Source: Amycolatopsis coloradensis (GTDB lineage Bacteria > Actinomycetota > Actinomycetes > Mycobacteriales > Pseudonocardiaceae). Taken from it: a stretch of DNA of 64,000 nucleotides. Positions 40,701 through 52,700 of the stretch are shown here, piece by piece. The notes under the pieces are model-generated. The model saw nothing but the letters and a program-made list of their open reading frames with translations. It was not told the DNA's origin and did no database searches. Numbering within the stretch: the stretch's first letter is position 1; every line of letters starts with the position of its first letter. The stretch lies in assembly GCF_001953865.1 (NCBI RefSeq), contig NZ_MQUQ01000020.1, forward strand, positions 328,126 to 392,125. Direction: 5' to 3'. The translations under genes were made by a program, and so were the position numbers.

Positions 40701-43700
40701 CGAACTCGTCGGGCCCACGACCGAGACACAGTTGCGGCTGCACGAGTCCGCGACCACCGGTTCCTCCGTTTCGGCCTCCACCAGGCGCGGGTTCGACGCC
40801 TCGGTCGCGTTCGGCTACGGGGCCGGTGTCGCGGGGGTGCGCGTCGCGGGCGGGCTCGGTGCCGGCTTCTCCTCGCGGAAGGTGGACACGGCCGTGTCCG
40901 GCCGGTCCTCGACCGCGAAGTCGGGGATCCAGCTCAAGGGGGACATCGGGCTCTACCGGTTCGATGCCACGATCGTGGTGCAAGGCCTGGACGGCAGGGA
41001 AGTCACGACCACGGCGGCGGTCTACGCCAGGATGGGGATGGCGGAGGCCGCGGCGCGGGGACTGCCTGTGCCGGAGGGCACCGGTTCCGGGCTCACGCGG
41101 GCGTCGGAGAAGAAGTTCCCGCCCGCGCATCTGGCGGCGGGGCTCGCGGCGGGCAATGTGCGGGTGGGCGAGTTCGACGGCGCCGAGCGCGTTCTGACGG
41201 AAATCCGCGGCAAGCTTCGGAAAGCGGGCCGGTACGCGGATCTGCTGCCCGGCTGGGGCGGTAAAGAGGACGGTGAGAAACCCGCGAACGCGGCGCGGAC
41301 GCTGGAGATGCTGGCCAACGAGCACCGGTTGCAGGCCGCGTTGTCCCCGTTGGCCTTGCGCAACCGGATGGACGCCTTGCTGGGCGCCGGGGTGTCGGTG
41401 ACCCTCAAACGCCAAGGCGCTTTCCGGCAGGACCACGTCACCGTCACGGTCCGGCTGGAGTCGAAGTCGGCCGAGCATGTCGGACGGACGAAGGGCCGGG
41501 TGGTCCGCAACGCCACCACGTCCGGTCCGGCGCTGGGCGCGTCCTCCGCGTCGAACAAGGGCTGGACCGCCGGACCGGAGGGCAGGGTGACCTTCGGGGC
41601 GGTGGGGACGGCCGCGGTGAAGTACGGCCGTGGCGGCGGTACCCGCACCGGAGCGGGACCGGTGGTCGAATCGACCTATCTGAACATCGGCAGCCCGGAC
41701 TCGGAGGTGTTCGAGCACCAGGGCCGGTTCGTCGTCTCCATCACCGGTTTCTCCCGTTCGCAGGCGATGGTCCGGCAACTGCTGCCGGGTCTGCCGGGCA
41801 CCCAGGTGCCGGACGTCCGGTCGATCTGGACGACCCCCGATGAAGCGGACGAGTACCTGCTCCCGGCGACCTTCACCCTGTCGATGTCGGACAGCGTGAC
41901 ACTGCCCGCCGACCCGGCACGTTTCGCGCCCGGTGCCCCGAAGGTGCGAACGCTCGACCCACCGCGGTCGATCACCGGTCACCTCCAGGCATTCGCGAAG
42001 CCCGAGGTGAGCGAATGGGTCGGCGTGGAGACCATCGTGTACACCGAGCACGTCGGCGCGGCGGCGATGGACGCGCTGGTGGAGGCCTCGGACGGCGACC
42101 GCGCGCTCACCCTTCCCGGCAGTGACGCGTGGACCAGCGTCCAGGCGATGCTGAGCAACCAGAACATCAAGGCGGCGTTGCGGTCGTTCACGCGCGGCGC
42201 GCTGAGCACCGACCTCGTCTATTCGCGGCGGCTGGCCGACCGCGTCGGCAGGCTGGGCGTCGTCGCGCGGCTGAGCAATCCCACCTTCGTCCGGGTGGCC
42301 GACGACGCGGGCGCGGAACGTTCCACCTCGGGTGGCTACCGGTTCGAGAGCGGCGAGAGCAAGAGCAGCGGCCCCGCGGTCACCGTCGGCGTGGCGGGGA
42401 CCGGCGCGGCGAGCGACGATCCCGACAGCTCCGGCACCGGTGGCGTGTCCGGTAAACCGTGGGCGAAGACGACCACCACGGGCGACGGTCTCGACATCTC
42501 CGCGACCGTCGACCGCAACGTGACCACGGCGGCCGGTACGCCGCGCGTGCTGGCGCGGTTCGACATCGCCTTCACGGTGCTCGCGGAGTCACGGCAGCAG
42601 ACCGCCGTGGTGCGCCCCGCCGCCAGGGGCGCCGCCCGGTTCGTGGACCTTCCCGGCGCGGCCTTCGTGTGGCTCACCGAAGAACAGGCCCGCGAATACG
42701 GCCTGCTGCCCGCCAAGCCGACTGGTGCCCGCGTGCGGGAAGAGCGGCTCGCGGCGCCCTTGACGCTGCCGTCGGGGAAGCCGGGCGCGCTGGGGCTCGG
42801 CGCGGTCGAGCGGCTGCCCGACCTGTCCGGTCTGGTGCCGGAGCTGTCCGCGCGGCTGGCCGAGGCCAAGGTACCGCTGCTGCCCGGCGTCTTCTTGGAC
42901 GACGCGATGAACAACTGGGCGAGGCTGACCGACCTCGTCTCGCCGGACGGGGTGCAGGGGCTGGTGGACAGCGCGCTGGACGGTGGCATCCCACTGCACG
43001 CGCATCTGCCGAAACTGTTCACCGACAGCGGTTACCAGGTGCTGCTGACCGCGCGCACGCTGGGCGAGCCGAGGTTCCGCGAGGTCGTCAACGACGGCCG
43101 GACCGTCGAGCACAGCACCGCGCGCGCGATCCGGACCACCCGGACGGACGGGACGGCCACGTCGTGGTCGGTCGCGTTCCGCGCGGGCGGGCAGGAGAAG
43201 TTCCGTGCTCCTGGTGGCGCGACGGTGACTTCGGTGGGTGGCGCGATCACCGGCGGCGTCGGCGCCATCAAGACGACCAGCACCAGTGAGGTCACCTCCA
43301 AACAGGAAACGCTGCTGCGGACCGGTACCGGGCCCGCCGCGCGGTTCGACGTCCCGATCGAGTTCACGCTCGAGATCCGGCGTGACGGCGGGACCGTGGC
43401 GTCCGCCACGACCGGCGAGCGGACACTCGGCATCCGGCTGCTGGCCGACAACCTGACCGCGGACACGGCGGCCGAGAAGAAGCCGTTACCTGACAACGAT
43501 TCCGGGCCGTCCCGGCGGTCGCCGGACGATGCCGCCCCTGCCGCGCTGCGGAAATGGCGGCAGGACAGCGTGGCGAAGCTACCGGAAATGGCGTCGGTCG
43601 AATCCGTGCGCGCCGCCGCGCGGCTGCGCGAACTCGTGCGGGACACCCTCACCTCGGCGGGCGCGGACGGCGGGATCACCGGCTATGGCACGGGCACGAT

Positions 43701-46700
43701 GAACGCCCTCTGGTCGACGCTGAGTCCTCAGGTGCTGCAAGCGTTCCTGCCGTCGATGACAACGGCGAGCCTGCCCGTGCCGACCTTGCGCGAAGCGGCC
43801 GTGCTGCGGGGCAAACGCGCGAACGTCGAGGTGCACGCCCGGCTCACCACACCCCGCCTGGTCGCGCTGAGCGACGGCGTCAACCTGGAGAACCCGAAGA
43901 ACGCGACGGTGGCGCGGTCGGCGGAGCGGAAGGTGGTCGAGGTCGGCGAGCTGGCCGTCGCCAGCCCCTCGGCCGTGCCCGTCAACGAACAGGCCAACAT
44001 CGGGGGTCTCGTCAGCGGCGTGGAGACACGCTGGACGGGTGAGCCCGCCGACGCCACCGTCGACGGCACGACCGTGTCCGCCATCGCGAACCTCAAACCG
44101 GTCGGCCGCACCGCGCTGGTGCGGTTCGACGTGGACTACCGGATCGTGGTCGAGGTCGGCGGCCGCACCGAAGTCGTGGACCTGTCGGTGCCCGCTTCGG
44201 CGGACGTGCGGATGCCGATCGCCGATCTGACCGACCTCCCCGGGCAGAAGGTGGCGCGCGCGCTCAAGTCACGTCAGGCGAGGGTCGCCAGGACGGCGAA
44301 GGCCTGGCGGGACGCCGAGGTCGGCGCGGAACGCCACCGCTACCAGGCCGAACAGCTGGTCAAGCGACTCGGTGTCGGCATCGACTGGCGCGGCACGGTC
44401 GACGCGGCACGGGTCCGGCGTCCCGGCACGCTGGAGGAACAGCACCACGGTTTCGCCCGCGAGACCGAGAAAGCCTTGCGGGAGGCCGAAACCGTCGCCG
44501 AAGCGGCGCGACTTCAGCTTGACAGGGTGGCCGCGGCCGACGACGCCGCCGAGGCGCTACGGGCCGGTCTGGAGACCGATCTCGACGACCTCGCCCGAGG
44601 CGTGCGGGACGCGGCCCGGACGTTCCAGGTGCTCTCGTCCGAACTCGCCGCGGCCAAGCAGCGTCTCGGCCTCGCCGAAGGTTTGGACGCCAGGCTCACG
44701 GCGCACGACGAGGTACAGCGGCTCACCCGGGACCGCGCCGAGGCGAAGCTGCGCCGGAACCTGTACCGGGACGTCCTCCAGGAGCAGCGGCGGACGCTGG
44801 CCGACGCGGACGCCGCCGTCACCGAGGCCCGGGAGCAGCGCGCCGCCGCGACCGACGAGGTGGCCGCGTCCCAGGCGGTCCTGCAAGCGGCGTGGCTCGA
44901 TTTCGCCGACACGAAACAAGACGCGTGGTGGCTGGCAAAAGGCGCGCTCGACGCCGAGTTCACCAGGCTGGCGGCACTGCCGCGGTCTCCCGAGGACGAG
45001 GCGTGGCGGCACAGCCGGGCCACCGACGCACCCTGGTTCACCGTGGCGAAGCCGCTCGACCCGGCGCAGTGGGAGCCGAAGCGGGCGACGACGCCGAGGC
45101 GGGCGGTGTCGACCGAGACCGCCGACGTGCTGACCACGCTGCTCACCGAGGACGGCAAACGGTACGACGGGGTGATCCGGTACGGCGTCAGCCGGTTCGA
45201 GGTCGGCGGACGCGGCGTCACCGAGTTCACCGTGCCGATCAACCTCGTGCCCGGCCCAGGCGTCACCGGCGAGCAGCTCACGCGGATGCGCGAGCGGGCT
45301 CGCGCCGGCGTCGAGGCCTTGATCAACAAGCGCTACGGCCTGCCGAACGGCGACCAGCTGCACGTCCGCGTCGAGTTCACCGACGACCGGCTCACCGACG
45401 ACGACGGCGCGGCCCGGTACCGCGCGTACGACGTGGTCGTCCGTGACGATGAACGCACGACCCAGACCACCTGGCGCTCCGACGCCACCCAGGAGGAACT
45501 GGCCCACGAACTGCTGCACTACCTCGGAGCCGCCGACGAGGAACACGACCGGGACCGGGTCTTCCTGAGCCGCGAGGACGACGGCACCTCCGGTGTCGTC
45601 ACCGGCGACGGCAGCGTCATGGGCGCCGACGTCGTCAAACCCGGTGTGACACCGAAGCTGCTGCCTCGCCATGCCTGGATGATCCAGCACGTCCTGCGGA
45701 GCCAGCTGGGGCCGGGGGCCCGCCTCGCCGACCCGGGGCAGGACGCGCTCCCCGGCGTCCCGCGGCCCGTCGAGACCGAGCAGGGCCCCGGCCTCACCGA
45801 TGTCCAGCGGGAGACCCTGACCCGGGAGCGCCGTGAGGTCGTCCAGGTCGGTGGTGACACCGTCGCGTCGAATCTGGTCGAGGCGATCGTCCGGACGTCG
45901 GCGCCCGATTCCCCTTCGCGCCAAAAGGAATTGCGGGACGTCGGAGCGGCTCTGCGCCACGCCACGCCGAAGGAGGTGGCCTTCGCGCTGGACGTCCGGT
46001 TGCGGGTGCTGACCGAACGCGGGACGACGATCCGCCTCGGCCCCGCCTACGGCGATCCGGTGCGTGTGGTCCTGTCGTCGTCGGCCGACTTCCTGGCGAC
46101 CCGCCGCGTCGCCACGCCGGTGCGCACCGGTCTCACGGTCGAGCAGCGGGATGCCTTGACCCGGCTGGGGAAAGCGGTCGTGCCGGTCGGCGGCGAGCCG
46201 GTCACCGGGAATCTGGTGGCGGCCATCGCCGTCACCGTCGCGCCGGGTTCGCCGACCCGGCAAGCGGAGCTGAGGGCGCTCGGCGCGACCTTGCGGAACG
46301 CGACCGCCGAGGAGGTCGCCGAAGCGCTGGACGTCCGGCTGCATGTGCTGGGCGAGGACGGCGAGGACACCGATTTCGGTCCCGCCGGTAGCCGTCCGGT
46401 CCGTGTCGTCCTGACGCGGACGAGTGATTTCCTGGCGACTCGCGACGCCGAGACGAGGCCGTCGACCAGGCCCGTCCCGGTTGTCGAAAGCGTCGTCGGC
46501 TTCGCGAAGGGCTCGCGCGCACTGGACGACGCGTCCCGCGCGGCTGTCGAGCGATTCGCCGCGTGGGCCCCGGCGGCGGCCGACGCGATCGTGGCGCGCG
46601 ATCCGCGAGCACAGCCCTCCATCCGGCTCACGGGCTACGGCAACGCGGCCGTCGGCGGTGCCGACACGGCACTCGCCAGGGCGAACGCGGTGGCGGAGAT

Positions 46701-49700
46701 CCTCCGGCTGCTGCTGACCCGTTCGCCGGGCGGCCGCGCCCCCTTGACCGTCGTCCCCGTCGCCGCCGAGCGCAACAGTGTCCCGCCACTGGTCTCGGCC
46801 GACCCGGCGGCGCGGCGGCGCACGGTGACCATGGCACTCGTCCAGACCGCCGACGACCTCGGCCCGCAACTCGGGTTCCGGCCGGGGGAGACGGTGACGT
46901 CCTGGCTTTCCCGGACGGCGACGCTGGCCGGTGGACCGGCGGACCTCTGGGCGTCGTCCCCGCTGGTCGCCTGTATCGAGGAGCACCGACGGCTCGGCAC
47001 CTCCCGGATACGGACGATCCTGATGCGGTTGTCGGTGGATCCCGGTGCCCCGGTTCCGAGGCTCGCCCAGCTCGTCGGTGCCCGTGGCCACGCCTGGGTC
47101 GAGTTCGTGTTGCCGGGCCACGAAAACGAAGCGATCGGCTTCCACCGGACGGGAGTGCGGTTCCAGGACGTCGGCCACACCGCCGCCGCGAGCTACGAGG
47201 TGTGGATCTCGGCCGAAGACGCGGTGCTGGCCTTGGATCATTCGCTGCGCCATCTCTCGGTCGAGCACCGGACACTCTCGTTCAACGCGATGCATTTCGC
47301 CCGCGGGCTGGTCGAACGCGTCTCCGGCGAGCCCGCCCCGTCGGCGGGCTGGCTGGCGACCGGGCCCGACGACCTCGGCAAGCGGCTGCGCGAGATGATC
47401 GGAGCCGCCGGGCCGACGGCCGACATCGGCCCGCTGGAGCCGTACGCGGACGTTCTCTTCACCTCCGGCGCGGATGCCGTCGAGGGTGTCGCCCTCGGTG
47501 AGCTGCGGAGGTTCGCGCGCAGGGTCGTGGACGAGCTGGGCACTCCGCCGCCCGTCGGCGCGCGGATCGAGATCGTCGTGAAGCGCGGGCAGGACACCGC
47601 TCTGACCGAGCGCCGGGAGCGGAACCTGGTGGCCGCGCTGAACACCGTCCTGCGGTCGGCCGAGGCCGACCACGGCGTCGACCTCGGTCAGCTGCGCATC
47701 GTGACCCGGTCCCGGCAGGACGACACGAGAGCCGAGTCGGCGACCCTCGGTTTCGTGCGGACACCACCGGTGGACGGCACGATCCCGGCCGGGATGACGG
47801 TCAAGAGCTGGCTGAACGGCCGCGTGCCGAGCACGCAGGTGCGGCAACGTACGGTCACGCAGTACCTCATGACGTCCGATCTTCTCGACGCACTCGACCG
47901 GATGCGGCTCTTGAACGCGGACCGGCCGGTCTTCCGGTTCCTGGTGAAAACCCGGCACCGAGACCTGAGCGTTCAGTACACGGGCCACGCGTGGATCGAG
48001 ATCCACGACCCCTTCGGCGGCGAAACACTCATCGACTTCGCGCCCGAGAATCGTCCCTCGCCGCCGTGGGCGACGGTGCCGGGCACGGTCTACGCGGGCC
48101 GTGCGCGGGACAACCCCACCACCTTCAGCGCCGAATACCTGGCGAGCGCGAACGACATCATCCGGGGGCTGGAGCGGGTGATCGCTCACTCGGACCGGCA
48201 GTACAGGCTGATGAGCGACAACTGCACGACTTTCGTGCAGGACGTGTACTCGGCCGTCTTCGGGGCACCCGCTCCCAACGCGGGCCGATGGGTACAGGGG
48301 CCGACCGATCTCGAGCGCACGCTCCGCCGCCACTCGGCGCACATCACGGCCCGGCCGTCCGACGTGCCGTTCCCCACCGCGCCGTCCGCGGCCGCCCCGC
48401 CGCGTCGCGCCGACCCGGTGCCCGCCGCGAGCATCGTGGCGGCTTACCACGCGAGCACCGCCGGCCTGTCGCATTTCCGCTTGTCCGGCAACGACTTCGA
48501 CACCGCGCTGGCCGAGTTCTCCAGGCTGGCGGGCACGGGTGACCTCTCGCTGGGTTCCGGACCGCGGTTCGGTGACTCGTTGATCCGGCTGAACGACGCG
48601 CTCGCGGCGGTGGACGCGCAGGTCGAGGAGGCGGCGTCGGCCGCGGAGAAGTCGCTGCTGAAGCTGCGCGCACGCCGGGCGCGGGCGCTGGCGAACGACG
48701 CCGTACTGCTGTCCGCGACCGTGCCGACCCGCGACACGGCCCTGGAACCGCTTTCACCACAACGAGTCCAGCGGATGCTGACCGAGGTCGCGGCGACCCT
48801 CCACAGTGGACAGGACCCGTTCACCGATGCGACCTCCCCGTGGCACGGTCTCGACTACGACCGAAACGCCCCGTTGCCGCGCAGGCTGGTCGAACTCGTC
48901 CTGATGGACACCCCGCCTGCCGTGGCCGGGGCCCTGCGCGACGATCCGCTGTTCCAGGATCTGCTGACCGACCCGGAGGCGCTGGCCGACGCGCTGTTCA
49001 CCGCGGCGGGCGGTCTTCCGTCGGCGTTCGCGGCGGCGGCGCTGGACGAGAACGGTGTCCCGCCGTCGGCGACCCTGACCAGGGTGCGCCGTGCGGTCGT
49101 CCGGCGGCTGGAGACGACCGACCTGGACGTGGTGATCGAACTGGCGGCTGCCGAAAACGCGGCACAAGCGCTGGACAACACCAATGCCTCGCACGACGAG
49201 CTGGCGGCGCTCGGTGGCCGGTGGGGTACCGCCATGCGGGCGCTCACCGGCTCCGGCGACGGGTCGGGAGCGGTCGCGCTGCTGCTCGCCGCGCCGGTAC
49301 CCGCCGATCCGGAACTGCGGATCGCGGTCGGCGGGGCGCCGCGGCGTCCGGTGGCCCGTCCGGCGGGCAGGTCGTGGTCGCGGGAAGACGCGCGACGGAT
49401 CTGGTGGCAGACGGCGGATCCGGCCGTGACCGTCGATCACGTCGTCACGAACCCGGTGTCGCGCCACGACATCCTCGAATCCGTCCGGCAGACCCCGGCC
49501 GTCCGTGTCCGGTCCGAAGACGGTGGGCTGAGCCGGGAGAAACGGCCGTGGCAGGCGACGATCGGCTACGACCTGCGCCGGTTCGAGGTCGACCGCGAGG
49601 GCGAGCCGCCGACGCGGGCACGGCTGCACACCGTCCGGCTGAGGCTGGACGACCCCGGCCGGTCCGAAGTGGACACCACGGCTTTCAAGACCAGGGTCGA

Positions 49701-52700
49701 GTCCGCTGTGGACACTTACTTCAACCAGGGCTACCGGCTCCCTGACGGCGAGCAACTGCTGGTGGAGGTGGAGTTCACCGACCGCGAGGACGCGCACGGC
49801 GAGGTCTTCGTCACCGGACCGGGCACTCCCGCCGATCAGCGGCACTGGCCGTCGGACGGGACCGAGGTCCAGTTCGCGCACGAGATCGGGCACTTCCTCG
49901 GCCTCTACGACGAATACTTCGTCGCTTCACTGGGCGGTACCAGGGACGCTCCCGTCTTCCAGCACGCAGACGGCGCGGGCCGGGTCGCCACCGGGCCGGG
50001 GCTGATGACCGCGGCGCCGGTCACGACCCCCGACGTCGTCCTCGCACCACGCAACCTCCACCTGCTCTGGGACCGCACCCGTTCCCTCGTCGGCGACGAT
50101 CCCCGGCCGTCGCCGACGCCTCCGCGAAGCACCGAGCGAGAGCCGGGTTTCCTCGCCACGGCCGAAGACGAGCGGGAGTTCCGTGCCCGGCCGGAGCTGG
50201 CCGAATACCTGAAGCAGGTTCCCGGTGTCCTGAAGGAACATCCGCACCTGGCATCGACGGGCGTGGCGGAACTGGCCGCCATCCGCGCCTACTCGCACAC
50301 GCATCACGGCGCCATCGACAACTACCTGGCGAACGCGGAAAACGCGGAAAGCCCGGAGTACGCGGCGTCGCTGACCCGGCTGCTGTCGTCCGCGGTGACC
50401 CGGTTCCCCGCTCGCCACACCGGACCGGTGACGCGGGTGATGAACCTGCCGGTGGCGGCCGCCAAGGAGCTGTTCAAGGTCGGTGAGCGGTACGCCGACC
50501 CGAGCTTCTTCCGGGCCAGGCAAGGCGAGAAAAGGCTGTTCCCGGAACGGAAGGTCGTCGTCAGCGCGCTCGTCCACGATGGCGCCTCCATCGCGTCGGC
50601 GTCCGACCGCTCCAGCGAACGCGAGGTGCTGCTCCCACCGGGGACGGCGTTCGAGGTGCTCGAAGTGGCGGAGGCCGGCGACGAGCTGCACGTGAAGTTG
50701 CGTCAGGTCGAGGCCACGCCCACCCGTATCGCCCCGCCTTTCGCGGGGTCCACCGGGCCGGGACCGGACCGGGACGGCATCGAAGACCGGCTCGCGCTGG
50801 CCAAGATGATCAGGGAGGCGCCGGAACTGGCGTCGGACCTCGCGACCCGCGACACCCGGGCGCACCGTGGCCGGGTCGTGCGAGCACGGCGACGGGCCGG
50901 GGAAGACGCCACGGGGCGGAGCGAGATCACGGTGACCACCTGGCGGTCGGCCGCCGAGCTGGCCGCGTACCGGCCGGGCGGGACGATCGTCGAGCCGACG
51001 ATGCTGGTCACCGGGGGCCGGTCGGGCAACGTCACGTTCGTCATCGACGGCCCGGCCGTGACGGGGCACGACGGCGGCGGCGCCGAGGTGAGCGTCCTGC
51101 CGCCCGGCTTGACCTACCTGGTCACCGAGGTCACCAAGGCCGCCGAATGGCACGGTCAGACGACGATCCACCTCCGTGAGGTCGAGCCGGTCGCGGAACT
51201 CACCCCGACGGCGCCCGCCTTCCCGGCGGTGCCCGATGACGACTACACCACGGCGGACGAGCTGGTGGCCGTCCTGCTCGCCGATCCGTCCTTTCCGGAC
51301 GGTCAAGCCACGCCGTCCGCCGCCGCGCCGGGGCCTCCGCCGCGGTGCCCGAAGGATCCGGAGGTGTTGCTCGCGGCGGCGGCGGACAAGGACGTGTTCA
51401 TCGACGTCGGCTATCTCGAGATGTGCTACGCCCTGTGGCGGACCTCGGACGAGCCGCTGTACCGGTACGCTCCCCAGCCTCCGGAGCAGATCTGGGAAAC
51501 GGGCTTCCCGCCCTCGCATCCGCGGGACAACGACCTGGTCGGCCGGGTACTGGCGGACAAACCGACGATCTACGTGTCCACGACCAGGTTGGCGAACCTG
51601 CACGACGCTCCCGACGCCCCTTCCGGGCGCTATCGGTACCGGTATGAGATCGCGGCTCCCGGCGGGGTCGACGTCAACCAGAGCGACGCGCGCAGCGACC
51701 TGTACGAGCACGAGGAGGAAATCGCCTTCCCCGGCGGGATCGACCGGCGGTTCATCCGGGGTGTGCACCCCATCGAAGACGGTGTCCTCGGCGAATTCGT
51801 CCCGAATCCTCATTTCACGGGGGCGGCCGGGAACGCGGGCGGGCGGGAGCGGACCGCCGAGCTGACCAAGAACGTCGTCCGTGCCCTCGTCGACGGCCTG
51901 CGTGAGCGAGACGGCGACCTGCACCTCAACGCCGTCGAAGCGGTCGTGAACGAGCACCCGGACCCGGGCCTCGTATGGCACGCGGCGCTGAAGTTCATCG
52001 CCGGCAGCCCGGACCTGGCGGACCAGGTCCGGTCGATCACGTTCCAGCGGCGGGACGGCGCCGGGTCGCGGGCGGTCACGCTGCCGGACGCCGCCTGGGA
52101 GCTGCTGAACTTCCCGGGACACTCGGTGGAGTCCTCCGGTGCCGAGTACACCGAACCGGTGACGGTGGCGCCCGCGCCCGACCTGACCCCGGAGCCGTCC
52201 GTCCACGGTGAGCCGGGCCCCGATCCCCGGGCCGGCGTGGAATTCGCCGCCGAGACCGCCGAGCTGACCGCGGAAATGGACGCCCGCCTGGTCGAGCTGG
52301 TGGACGAGGTGGCCGGAAGTCTCCGACCCGGCCGGACGGTGGAGGTCCGGGTCGAGGGACGGGCCGGCAACAACCCCGTGCGGACGTCGGCGCTGCGACG
52401 CGGGAACGAGCGGGTGGCCGCGGTCGCGGGCCGGATCGGCCGATTGCTGACCGAGCACGCCGTCGGCGACCGCGTGACGATCGTCGAGAAGGTCACCGAC
52501 GGGCCAGGACGTGGTTTGCTCGACCGGAGCGGGACCCCCGCGTTCCGGGCCCGCCGGACCGTGGACGTGTCGGCGGCCTCGATCGGCGGCACCCTCACCG
52601 AGGCCTGGCAGCGGGACGCCGCCCAGTGGCGGCAGATCCTCGATGATGACGCGAACGGGCAGCCCGGCCCGAACGCCGCGCGGACAGCGGTTCCCGGCTT

